Shown here: positions 1-7,558 of the stretch, piece by piece
How positions within the stretch are numbered: the stretch's first letter is position 1
How the letters are laid out: each line of letters opens with the position of its first letter
Origin: JAVBOF01 sp031550915
GTDB lineage: Bacteria > Bacillota > Clostridia > Christensenellales > MGBC116941
DNA length: 15,418 nucleotides
NCBI GenBank assembly: GCA_031550915.1
Contig: JAVBOF010000045.1
Span: forward strand, 1 to 15,418
Reading direction: 5' to 3'
The notes under the pieces: model-generated
Databases searched by the model: none
What the model was told of the DNA's origin: nothing
What the model saw: only the letters and a program-made list of their open reading frames with translations
Position numbers and translations under genes: made by a program

Positions 1-1193
1 TTTTGCTGTATTGTATTCTGTCTTACCTCTTCAGATGCATTCATATTGCTTTGAACCGCTGCGTTCCGCTGTTCGGCGCTAACCGGAACCGCTGCGCTTT
101 GGCCCTGATGATTATGCATCTCCGCAGTTTGCACCGCACTCTGCTGGACCGGCTGGTTTACCTGCTGGTTCTGCTGTGCGGGTTGGGAAATACTTTGCCC
201 TGAAACCTGAACGCCCTGTTGTCCGGCGGCGCTTTGCGAACCTGACTGTTGTTGAACTTCACCGGCTTGTATATTAGTAGTATTCACATTGGCCTTCCCG
301 TTTTGAACACTTGCAGCAGTACCTCCGGTATTTAGATTTACATACGCGGCGGCAGCCTGTGGCGCGTTGTTTTGCGCTGGTGCTCCCATTTGTTGCTTTG
401 CCTGTTGCGCCGCTTCATTCCGGCCCTGCGGTTGAACAATATCAAGCGCTTCACCTTGGGCATTTGAATCCGCGCCCTGTGTAACAACACCAGCATTCTG
501 TGTACCGGATGCCGGTGCCTGGGCGTTTGCCGAAGTACCCTGAGCAGATGTTTGTCCCTGTACCGTTTGAGGTTGCTGCGCATTCGCGCCCGTATTGGCC
601 GGCTGTACTTGCGCGCCTTCTTCCGCTTGCATACTGAGGGCGTTTATCAATCCGTCCAATATCTTTCCTACCGTTGAGTCCTGCTGCGTCATACTGCGCA
701 ATATCTGCAGAGCCAATGGACTTGATGGTATCTTATTGCTCGCAAGGAAAAACGCCTCCTGTTCATTGATTCCCGGAAGCGAAGACATGTTACGCATAGC
801 CTGCTCAAAAACATCCTTGCGCGGCTGTACTCCCATTTGCATAGATATCTTGGCAAAGGCTACATTTTCCTTGTTTGGCTCCAGCCCCATATCAGCAAGC
901 AGCTTTACCGCTGCATTTTGTGTCGTTTCTTCCTTTTGCGTAAGGCGCATAACTACGCTGCCTTCAAATTTCTCTGAAACCACTAGCTCAACATTCTGTC
1001 CGGGCGCCAGTGATACATCGGAGGTATGCTTTGCATTTAAAACCGTTCCGTTTTGCATGCGTATGGCAACATTGCCGTCCTCGGTCTTTATGACCTTTCC
1101 GGCAATCTTCTGTCCTACATCAAATTGCTGCTTCGCCCCGGTTTGTGCCTGGTCATTAACGACCAAGGGGGAAGATATGGTATCTATCCTCAA
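1..1193 (-). CDS. FliK-like flagellar hook-length control protein, N-terminal part (runs off left edge)
   Basis: An open frame of 397 codons runs leftwards without a stop and leaves the window at base 1, so the C-terminus is missing. The TTG start at 1193-1191 is chosen because GGAG lies 8 nt upstream and an in-frame TAA lies just before it. Residues about 20-90 form a compact beta-rich segment (VGQKIAGKVIKTEDGNVAIR...) of the kind seen at the start of Clostridia FliK-like proteins. Residues about 90-200 are probably helical. From about residue 205 to the edge the protein is a low-complexity Q/N/A/G/S/T-rich chain, as in the spacer of hook-length rulers. FliK is exported through the flagellar secretion system, measures the hook and switches export specificity with its C-terminal domain, which is not visible here. 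The flagellar sigma promoter directly upstream and the chemotaxis genes next door support the call. The name rests on architecture and context, not on a diagnostic motif. Confidence 0.68.
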   Translation of the reverse strand, partial: MRIDTISSPLVVNDQAQTGAKQQFDVGQKIAGKVIKTEDGNVAIRMQNGTVLNAKHTSDVSLAPGQNVELVVSEKFEGSVVMRLTQKEETTQNAAVKLLADMGLEPNKENVAFAKISMQMGVQPRKDVFEQAMRNMSSLPGINEQEAFFLASNKIPSSPLALQILRSMTQQDSTVGKILDGLINALSMQAEEGAQVQPANTGANAQQPQTVQGQTSAQGTSANAQAPASGTQNAGVVTQGADSNAQGEALDIVQPQGRNEAAQQAKQQMGAPAQNNAPQAAAAYVNLNTGGTAASVQNGKANVNTTNIQAGEVQQQSGSQSAAGQQGVQVSGQSISQPAQQNQQVNQPVQQSAVQTAEMHNHQGQSAAVPVSAEQRNAAVQSNMNASEEVRQNTIQQ

Positions 1194-1223
1194 TCCACAC
1201 ACTCCAAAAAAGCTTTAAAACTA

Positions 1224-1250
1224 TTATCGGCTTTTCCTGCTGTTATCTTA
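1224..1250 (-). promoter_or_regulatory. Flagellar sigma (sigma-D/sigma-28) promoter of the FliK-like gene
   Basis: Read on the minus strand, TAAG (1250-1247) is followed after exactly 15 nt by GCCGATAA (1231-1224). The sigma-28 class consensus is TAAA-N15-GCCGATAA, so only one base of twelve differs. Transcription would begin near 1217, giving a short leader of about 24 nt before the TTG start. Confidence 0.8.
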
Positions 1251-1339
1251 TCATTGTATAAAGTTTTTCTTCTTTTGAAAAGATTAAAGTCTCAAAAGCA
1301 AGATAAGCTTAAGATATTTTTCTTCTTATTTATTTATTT

Positions 1340-1368
1340 TTGAATTTTGTCATGTTTATTTGTATACT
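1340..1368 (+). promoter_or_regulatory. Sigma-A promoter of the cheC operon
   Basis: TTGAAT (1340-1345) and TATACT (1363-1368) are separated by 17 nt. Transcription would start near 1375, about 30 nt before the cheC start. The ribosome binding site AGGGATGAG lies at 1395-1403, close to the ATG. The rest of the 212-bp divergent gap with the FliK-like gene is A/T-rich, and I see no other clear signal in it. Confidence 0.6.
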
Positions 1369-1405
1369 TAGAAAAATAACTATATTTGTAATTCAGGGAT
1401 GAGAT

Positions 1406-2038
1406 ATGGATAAATTAAGTATTATCAATGAAGAATCATTAGATGTTTTGCGGGAGATTGCCAATATAGGCGCCGGAAACGCAACTACCGCACTCGCCAC
1501 GATGGTAGACCGCAGAATTGATATGAGCGTGCCAAAAGCAGAGCTGGTACCGTTCTCTGAGTTTTGCAATTTGCTCAATGGCGTGGAGAAATGCGTTATT
1601 GGCATACTTGTGGATATGTCCGGAGATCTGAACGGCTTTATGCTTATGATCTTAGAGCTTAAAGACGCGTATTCACTTGTACATTATGTTCTGAGAGACA
1701 ATGCCGAGCCGCCTGAGGTTATCGAGCCTTCGACTTTTTCAGAGCTTGAAATTTCTACTTTAGAGGAAATGGCCAATATCATCGTCGGCTCTTACCTGTC
1801 TGCGCTTTCTTCGCTATCCGGTTTGACAATAACCCCTTCCATACCGGATCTAATCATGGATATGGCTGGCGCCATACTAAGTGTAGCCGCCGTAGAATAC
1901 AGCAAAATCGGGGAATCAGTACTCTTCCTGGAAACCGTTATAGAAGATGAATCCACAGCCATTTCTGGGCATTTCTTCCTTATTCCGGATCTGGATTCGT
2001 ACATAAAATTGATGGGTTCCTTAGGAGTGACCCTATGA
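1406..2038 (+). CDS. cheC: CheC, CheY-P phosphatase
   Basis: At 210 residues it matches the usual CheC length. The family has two pseudo-symmetric active sites, each with the pattern (D/S)-x3-E-x2-N-x22-P, and both are intact here: D13-E17-N20-P43 and S117-E121-N124-P147. The protein dephosphorylates CheY-P in the cytoplasm and binds CheD, which stimulates it. This gives the adaptation feedback known from Bacillus subtilis. Two complete centres argue for a true CheC rather than CheX or a single-site relative. The stop codon overlaps the cheD start as ATGA, so the two products are translationally coupled. It is the first gene of the chemotaxis operon, behind a sigma-A promoter. Confidence 0.96.
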   Translation: MDKLSIINEESLDVLREIANIGAGNATTALATMVDRRIDMSVPKAELVPFSEFCNLLNGVEKCVIGILVDMSGDLNGFMLMILELKDAYSLVHYVLRDNAEPPEVIEPSTFSELEISTLEEMANIIVGSYLSALSSLSGLTITPSIPDLIMDMAGAILSVAAVEYSKIGESVLFLETVIEDESTAISGHFFLIPDLDSYIKLMGSLGVTL

Positions 2039-2523
2039 CAGATAACCAGATCATTGTAGGTATGGCGGACCTTCAAACCGGACGCGGCAACATAAAGCTT
2101 GCCACCCTCGGTTTAGGCTCTTGCGTAGGAATAACTTTATTCGATGCCGCGACTAAGGTCGGCGGCATGGCGCACGCTATGCTTCCCTCCTGTACGATAA
2201 CGGGGGATGATCAAAACAAAGCCAAATACGCCGATACCGCGATAAATGAATTGTTGAAAAGGGTTTTGGCCCAGGGAGCAAACCGTTCGACTCTGGTTGC
2301 AAAGCTTGCCGGCGGAGCGCACATGTTTAACAGGGCGGTAAAAAAAGATGTTATACAAATTGGCCTGAGAAACGCGGAGGCCAGCAAACAGACGCTTCGC
2401 CAGCTAAATATCCCAATCAGGGCGATTGATGTCGGCGGAAACTTCGGAAGGACAATAATTCTAAATCTGGAAAACGGGGAATTGCTCGTTCGTACGCTTG
2501 GTCATGGCGAAAAGATAATTTGA
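2035..2523 (+). CDS. cheD: CheD, chemoreceptor glutamine deamidase
   Basis: At 162 residues it has the CheD signature. The catalytic residues are C30 in LGSCVGI, H47 in GGMAHAMLP, and T24. Their spacing (T to C 6, C to H 17) equals the Thr27/Cys33/His50 spacing of Thermotoga maritima CheD. The enzyme converts specific receptor glutamines to glutamate (EC 3.5.1.44) and also binds CheC to raise its phosphatase activity. The start overlaps the cheC stop by 4 nt. The following 105 nt before cheY hold no terminator hairpin, so transcription probably continues. Confidence 0.96.
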   Translation: MTDNQIIVGMADLQTGRGNIKLATLGLGSCVGITLFDAATKVGGMAHAMLPSCTITGDDQNKAKYADTAINELLKRVLAQGANRSTLVAKLAGGAHMFNRAVKKDVIQIGLRNAEASKQTLRQLNIPIRAIDVGGNFGRTIILNLENGELLVRTLGHGEKII

Positions 2524-2628
2524 TTTTTTACCCAACATTTGCTTTAATATGATTGGATAAGAAACTTTGCAAAGGCAACGTTTTGGATAATAAATAGCAA
2601 TTAAATACAGTAAACAGGAGGTTATTCT

Positions 2629-2982
2629 GTGAAAAGGGTACTGATAGTGGACGACGCGGCATTTATGCGTATCTCCATTAAAAACATGCTTACAAAAAAC
2701 GGCTTTGAAGTTGTTGGAGAAGCCGAAAACGGAGCGATCGCAATCCAAAAATATAACGAGCTTTCTCCGGATATAGTGACTATGGATATCACCATGCCGG
2801 AAAAAGACGGCTTGCAGGCTCTTAAAGAGATATTAGCCGCACATCCGGACGCCAAGATCGTAATGGTTTCTGCCATGGGTCAAGAAGCGATGGTTCGCGA
2901 CGCAGTAATATCCGGCGCAAAAGGCTTTATCGTTAAACCGTTCAAAGAAGAAACCATAATGGCAGCTTTAGAAAAACTGTAA
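2629..2982 (+). CDS. cheY: CheY, chemotaxis response regulator
   Basis: This is a stand-alone receiver domain of 117 residues with all key positions. The acidic pair is D8/D9, the phosphoacceptor D53 lies in VTMDITMP, S81 is the Thr/Ser switch residue, and K103 is in VKPF. F100 fills the switch aromatic position. CheA phosphorylates it, and CheY-P then binds the flagellar motor switch. In this operon CheC would dephosphorylate it. The start is GTG with a strong AGGAGG (2616-2621) 7 nt upstream. A stand-alone receiver could serve another kinase, but placement between cheD and cheA makes CheY the clear call. A small perfect dyad (TACGG-N6-CCGTA, 2983-2998) follows the coding end but has no T tract. 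Confidence 0.95.
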   Translation: MKRVLIVDDAAFMRISIKNMLTKNGFEVVGEAENGAIAIQKYNELSPDIVTMDITMPEKDGLQALKEILAAHPDAKIVMVSAMGQEAMVRDAVISGAKGFIVKPFKEETIMAALEKL

Positions 2983-3032
2983 TACGGCACATACCGTAAA
3001 CTCTAAAATGTTATTGTTTAGCAGGTGATATT

Positions 3033-5069
3033 TTGAATTTGAATGATCCGATGCTTGAGGTATATATATACGAGAGTGAGCAGCTTTTAGAACAGCTGGA
3101 AGAAATACTTCTGACCGGTGAAAAGGTCATGAGTCTGACTTCAGCTCAAATCGATGAGATTTTCCGTATTATGCATACTATCAAGGGTTCATCCGCAATG
3201 ATGAGCTTTGATAGTCTTGCAAAGCTTTCGCATGCTGTTGAGGATATGTTTTCTCAGATCCGCGAAAAGAAAGCGCGTTCTGCAGATTGGGAAAACCTAT
3301 TCGATATAGTATTGGCCGCTGCAGATTTTCTAAAGGCAGAAGTCGCCAAAATCACATCAGGTCAGGAACCGAACGGTGAAGCAGGCGAAATAATAAGCAA
3401 GATCGATGTTTATCTCGAACTGCTCACGCATCGTAAAACTCCGCCTCCAGAGGAAGAAAAGATCGAAGAGCCCCTTCCCGAGCAGGATTATGACCCACAG
3501 ATACCCGCAAGCTATTATTATGCTAATTTGTTTTTCCAAAAGGACTGCAAGATGGAAAACATACGCGCGTTTGGTGTCGCCAACGCATTGCTTCCGTTTT
3601 GCATAAAACAGGCCCATATACCCGAAGATCTTCTTGAAGAGGAATGCAGCGATGAGATAATCTCCAATGGATTAAAGCTGTTTATGTATTCTTCGAGCGA
3701 TGACGAGCTGCTTCGGCAGACCATAACCGAAACCATGTTCCTTGATAAATATGAGTTTGCGGTTTTGGATGAAAACGACCCGAAGATACCTGAATCCATC
3801 AGAGTAAAGCCCGAAATCGAAGAGGTGGAGGAAGTTGAAGAAATCCCCAAGGCAGCCGAACCAGAACCAAAGGCCGCCGATTCAGCTGTTAAGCAGAGCT
3901 ATATTAGCGTCAACGTATCCAAACTGGACAAGCTTATGGATCTTGTCGGGGAAATTGTCACTACCGAATCAATGGTAACGAAAAACCCGGATTTGAACAA
4001 CCTTCAGCTCGATAATTTCGAGAAATCCGCTCAAATGCTGCGCAAACTTACGGATGAGCTGCAGGATATAGTCATGTCGATACGTATGGTCCCTGTTTCA
4101 TCAACTTTCCATAAAATGCAGAGGATCGTCCGGGACATGAGCAAGAAGGTACACAAGGACGTTGAATTAATAATCATCGGCGAAGAGACCGAATTGGATA
4201 AAAACATCATCGATAACCTTTCCGACCCGTTGATGCACCTCATACGGAACAGTATGGATCACGGGCTCGAATCCGCCGAAGAGCGCGATGCCGCGGGCAA
4301 AAGCCCTGTTGGAAGGATAACGCTGGAAGCACGAAACACCGGCGGGGATGTTATGATAATAGTCTCGGACGACGGCAGAGGCTTAAACAGGCAAAAGCTT
4401 ATCGAAAAGGCAATTGCCAATGGCATTACGGCTAAAACGGAAGCAGAAATATCCGATAAAGAGGCGTATGCATTCATATTTGCAGCCGGTTTCTCCACAA
4501 AGGAACAGGTTACCGAGTTTTCCGGCAGAGGCGTCGGAATGGATGTTGTCCGTAAAAACATAGAAAATATCGGCGGAACGCTGTCTATCGAAAGCGAACT
4601 TGGCAAAGGCATGGCACTCACAATACGCATACCTCTTACTTTGGCTATAATGGATGGCATGATGGTCAAGGTAGGTTCATCAAATTTCATAATGCCTATG
4701 CTGGCCATACGGGAATCATTCAAGCCAAAGGCCGGCGAAGTGTTCATGGATCCCGCAAACAATGAGATGATAATGATACGCGGGGATTGCTACCCGGTTT
4801 TGCGTCTGAACCGTATATTCTCTATGAATGACGGGCTTGATGATGTTTCAGAAGGCATTCTTATGCTCGTAGAAACCGAAACCGCCACAGTCTGCTTGCT
4901 TGTTGACAGTATAGTAGGCGAACAGCAAGTTGTTATCAAGCCATTACCCAACTATATCTCAAGAAATATTGGAGATACTTACGGTATGGGAGGCTGCACT
5001 ATCCTTGGAGATGGAAGTATAAGCCTGATATTGGATACAAATAATTTGGTCAGTTCACTGCTCGCATAG
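3033..5069 (+). CDS. cheA: CheA, chemotaxis histidine kinase
   Basis: At 678 residues it has the full P1-P5 layout. The P1 phosphotransfer domain carries H48 in MHTIKGSS. A P2-like CheY-binding domain spans about residues 158-245. An acidic, Pro/Ala-rich linker (about 255-288) precedes the P3 dimerisation helices (about 290-365). The P4 ATPase domain has the N box near 401 (HLIRNSMDHG), G1 near 445 (DDGRG) and G2 near 496 (GRGVGMDVV). A P5 CheW-like receptor-coupling domain runs from about 546 to the end. Receptor signals reach P5 through CheW, P4 phosphorylates H48, and the phosphate passes to CheY. The start is TTG with AGCAGGTGA upstream. No cheW, cheB, cheR or cheV lies in this window. 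The gene closes the chemotaxis operon, with a terminator 23 bp downstream. Confidence 0.98.
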   Translation: MNLNDPMLEVYIYESEQLLEQLEEILLTGEKVMSLTSAQIDEIFRIMHTIKGSSAMMSFDSLAKLSHAVEDMFSQIREKKARSADWENLFDIVLAAADFLKAEVAKITSGQEPNGEAGEIISKIDVYLELLTHRKTPPPEEEKIEEPLPEQDYDPQIPASYYYANLFFQKDCKMENIRAFGVANALLPFCIKQAHIPEDLLEEECSDEIISNGLKLFMYSSSDDELLRQTITETMFLDKYEFAVLDENDPKIPESIRVKPEIEEVEEVEEIPKAAEPEPKAADSAVKQSYISVNVSKLDKLMDLVGEIVTTESMVTKNPDLNNLQLDNFEKSAQMLRKLTDELQDIVMSIRMVPVSSTFHKMQRIVRDMSKKVHKDVELIIIGEETELDKNIIDNLSDPLMHLIRNSMDHGLESAEERDAAGKSPVGRITLEARNTGGDVMIIVSDDGRGLNRQKLIEKAIANGITAKTEAEISDKEAYAFIFAAGFSTKEQVTEFSGRGVGMDVVRKNIENIGGTLSIESELGKGMALTIRIPLTLAIMDGMMVKVGSSNFIMPMLAIRESFKPKAGEVFMDPANNEMIMIRGDCYPVLRLNRIFSMNDGLDDVSEGILMLVETETATVCLLVDSIVGEQQVVIKPLPNYISRNIGDTYGMGGCTILGDGSISLILDTNNLVSSLLA

Positions 5070-5091
5070 ACCATCTATATAAAAGGATTAT

Positions 5092-5120
5092 CGGGGCGCA
5101 GCAGGCGCCCCGTTTATTTT
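5092..5120 (+). terminator. Intrinsic terminator after cheA
   Basis: An 8-bp GC-rich stem CGGGGCGC/GCGCCCCG (5092-5099 and 5105-5112) with a 5-nt loop is followed by TTTATTTT. It ends only a few bases before the ribosome binding site of the next gene. Confidence 0.85.
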
Positions 5121-5140
5121 CAACAACGGAGGAAGGTTTT

Positions 5141-6379
5141 TTGAAATACATACTTTTCGTGGGGGACGGTATCGCAGACAGGAATATCGAAAAGCTTGGA
5201 GGAAAGACTCCGCTCCAATTCCTGCAATTGGAAAACGCGTCTAAACTCACAGGCTCCGGCGAATACGGCCTTGCGGAAACAATACCAGATGGCATCGTTC
5301 CCGGGACGGATACGGCTTTCTTTACAATATTAGGTTACGACATATATACCGAATTTACTGGAAGGTCGCCTTTAGAGGCGGCCGGTATGGGCATTGTTTT
5401 AGATAACGACGATACGGCGTTCCGCTGTAATCTATGCGCCATATCGTGTGACGAGTTTGAAAACGCCACAATGCTCTCTCATTCCGGTGGCCAAATCGGC
5501 GCGGAGGAAGGCAAAGAGATCATGGAATGGCTGCTTTTAAAGCCCGAGATGCAAGACGAATTGCGTGCAATGAACATGCGCATTTTTACCGGCACAAGCT
5601 TCCGGCACGTCGCAGCGATAAAAGAAGCGTCCATGCAAAGCAGCTTTCAAAAGGATTTGCGCACCGAGCCACCACATGATATCGTCGGGCAAAAAATGGT
5701 GCAATATTTACCAAAAGGATTTTATTCGGAAGAACTAACAAGGTTTATGAAGCTTTCGTACAGTTTTTTACCGCATCATCCAATAAACGTCCAACGTTCA
5801 AAGCAGGGACTTCTACCGGCAAACTGTCTCTGGCTTTGGGCGCAAGGTAAAAAGCCAGTTTTGCAAAGCTTTACGCAAAAATTCGGTGTCAAAGGCTGCT
5901 GTATTTCCGCGGTTCCGCTAATAAGAGGCTTAGGTGCGATCTGCGGGCTCGATTATATCAGCGTTGAAGGCGCCACAGGAGAGCTGGATACGAATTACCG
6001 GGGCAAGGCGCAGGCTGCCGTTGACGCTCTGCGTGAAGGATACGATTTTGCGATCGTACATCTTGAGGCTCCGGACGAATGCTCCCACAGCGGCAATCTT
6101 GACGAAAAGTTGCTGGCAATGCAAAACATGGATGGTATGATTGGCCATATATTGGATGGCATGGAGGCGTGCAGGGAACCTTTCCGCATGCTATTCATGT
6201 CGGATCACGCCACACCTGCAGAGCTTAGGATACACACATCCGAACCAGTGCCATACTGTATATATGACAGCAGCCGGTCCGGCAGTAAACAGTTAAACTT
6301 TGACGAACGCTCGCTTGATACAGGAATTATCACTCCCGGAAAGTTACTAATGGAAGAGCTTTTATCGGATCATGCATAA
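5141..6379 (+). CDS. apgM: Cofactor-independent phosphoglycerate mutase, archaeal type (ApgM/COG3635 family)
   Basis: At 412 residues it belongs to the alkaline phosphatase superfamily, archaeal-type iPGM branch. Motifs visible are GDGIAD with metal-ligand D9, GKTPLQ, PGTDTAFFTILGYD (54-67), FTGRSPLEAAGMGI, HLEAPDECSH (H307, D312, H316) and SDHATPAELRIHTSEPVPY (D355, H356). It should interconvert 3- and 2-phosphoglycerate with a metal cofactor. The same family also contains proteins annotated as putative homoserine kinases, so substrate assignment by homology alone is not final. Position 56, where the usual PGSD motif has the phospho-accepting Ser, is Thr here. The start is TTG behind GGAGGAAGG. 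Location upstream of serC-serA fits supply or drain of 3-phosphoglycerate. A terminator sits just before the gene. Confidence 0.86.
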   Translation: MKYILFVGDGIADRNIEKLGGKTPLQFLQLENASKLTGSGEYGLAETIPDGIVPGTDTAFFTILGYDIYTEFTGRSPLEAAGMGIVLDNDDTAFRCNLCAISCDEFENATMLSHSGGQIGAEEGKEIMEWLLLKPEMQDELRAMNMRIFTGTSFRHVAAIKEASMQSSFQKDLRTEPPHDIVGQKMVQYLPKGFYSEELTRFMKLSYSFLPHHPINVQRSKQGLLPANCLWLWAQGKKPVLQSFTQKFGVKGCCISAVPLIRGLGAICGLDYISVEGATGELDTNYRGKAQAAVDALREGYDFAIVHLEAPDECSHSGNLDEKLLAMQNMDGMIGHILDGMEACREPFRMLFMSDHATPAELRIHTSEPVPYCIYDSSRSGSKQLNFDERSLDTGIITPGKLLMEELLSDHA

Positions 6380-6386
6380 TATATCC

Positions 6387-6415
6387 TTGAAAATAGTCAT
6401 TTGCGGTAGTATAAT
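6387..6415 (+). promoter_or_regulatory. Consensus sigma-A promoter of serC-serA
   Basis: TTGAAA (6387-6392) and TATAAT (6410-6415) are separated by 17 nt, essentially the ideal sigma-A arrangement. Transcription would begin near 6422. The leader of about 40 nt is too short for a riboswitch or T-box. Confidence 0.85.
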
Positions 6416-6423
6416 CCTATAGA

Positions 6424-6443
6424 ATTGTTACATTATTAACAAT
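6424..6443 (+). promoter_or_regulatory. Palindromic candidate operator at the serC transcription start
   Basis: A perfect inverted repeat, ATTGTTA-N6-TAACAAT with 7-bp arms over 20 bp, begins 8 bp after the -10 box and overlaps the predicted start of transcription. That is a repressor-site position. It has no T tract and low GC, so it is not a terminator. The binding protein is unknown. Confidence 0.5.
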
Positions 6444-6461
6444 AAAAAATGAGGTATAAAA

Positions 6462-7538
6462 ATGAGAGTCTACAATTTTTCGGCAGGTCCGGCAAATCTG
6501 CCCTTGGAAGTTTTGAAAAAAGCTCAAAGCGAAATGCTTGAACATATGGATCACGGTATGTCCGTTATGGAAATGAGCCACCGCTCCGCCATGTACGAAG
6601 AGATAATCCACGGTGCGGAATCTCTCCTGCGGGAGCTTATGGGCATTCCATCAAACTATAAGGTGCTGTTTATTCAGGGCGGGGCATCCCTGCAGTTCAG
6701 TATGGTTCCATTAAACCTTCAAAAGAACGGCAGAGCGGATTTTATCAATACCGGAGCATGGTCCAAAGCTGCAATAAAAGAGGGTAAACGTTATATAAAC
6801 GTGAATGTTGTCGCCTCAAGCGAAGATAAGACTTTTTCTTATATACCCGACTGGGATGAAAGTACTTTCGATAAGGAAGCAGACTATTTTCACATTACGA
6901 CAAATAATACGATCTACGGCACAAAATACAATACACTGCCCAAAACGGGAAAGGTTCCGTTGGTCGCGGATATGTCGTCTAATATTCTTTCCGAGGTCAT
7001 GGACGTCAGTTCTTTCGGAATAATCTATGCCGGTGCCCAGAAGAATATTGGTCCCGCAGGGCTGGCAATAGTAATCGTACGGGAAGACCTGATCGGTCAT
7101 GCCGTTGATATGACCCCAACGTTATTAAATTATTCGACCTATGCCTATAATGATTCCATGTATAACACACCGCCTACCTTCGGCATATATATGGCAAAAC
7201 TGGTATTTGAATGGCTGCAGGGCTTGGGCGGAGTGAAAGCGATGGAGAAGCTGAACAAAGAAAAAGCTGCGCTTTTGTACGATTATCTTGACAATTCATC
7301 CATGTTCAAAGGAACCGCGGAAAAACGGGACCGCTCGCTTATGAACGTCCCTTTTATAACGGGCAACGATGAACTCGACGCAAAGTTTATAAAGGAAGCT
7401 TCCGCCAGGGGATTGGTCAATCTCAAGGGGCATAGATCCGTAGGCGGCATGCGTGCGAGTATTTATAACCCAATGTCGCATGACGGCGTAAAAGCGCTTG
7501 TCGATTTTATGAAGAGCTTTGAATTAGCTAATAAGTAG
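6462..7538 (+). CDS. serC: Phosphoserine aminotransferase
   Basis: At 358 residues, the usual SerC length, it opens with the family signature NFSAGPANLP and later MEMSHRS. The PLP-binding lysine is K194 in GAQKNIGPAG, and GGASLQF lies near residue 75. The enzyme transfers the amino group of glutamate to 3-phosphohydroxypyruvate to give phosphoserine (second step of serine synthesis). It can also act in pyridoxal phosphate synthesis in some bacteria. It uses GAGG as ribosome binding site and is followed 20 bp later by serA. The consensus promoter and dyad directly upstream suggest strong but regulated expression. Confidence 0.97.
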   Translation: MRVYNFSAGPANLPLEVLKKAQSEMLEHMDHGMSVMEMSHRSAMYEEIIHGAESLLRELMGIPSNYKVLFIQGGASLQFSMVPLNLQKNGRADFINTGAWSKAAIKEGKRYINVNVVASSEDKTFSYIPDWDESTFDKEADYFHITTNNTIYGTKYNTLPKTGKVPLVADMSSNILSEVMDVSSFGIIYAGAQKNIGPAGLAIVIVREDLIGHAVDMTPTLLNYSTYAYNDSMYNTPPTFGIYMAKLVFEWLQGLGGVKAMEKLNKEKAALLYDYLDNSSMFKGTAEKRDRSLMNVPFITGNDELDAKFIKEASARGLVNLKGHRSVGGMRASIYNPMSHDGVKALVDFMKSFELANK

Positions 7539-7558
7539 ATTTTCAGAGGTGTTATTAA

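Noticed and set aside
595..1218. A 207-codon plus-strand frame
   Set aside because: It lies opposite the FliK-like gene, which has a matching promoter, ribosome binding site and sensible composition. The plus frame is a shadow.
2583..2611. TTGGAT-N17-TACAGT as a promoter for cheY
   Set aside because: Transcription would begin inside the AGGAGG of cheY, leaving no usable ribosome binding site. cheY is more likely read from the cheC promoter.
2983..2998. TACGG-N6-CCGTA hairpin between cheY and cheA as a terminator
   Set aside because: The stem is only 5 bp and no T tract follows.
5930..6198. Short frames on both strands inside apgM
   Set aside because: They are shadows of the well-supported mutase frame.
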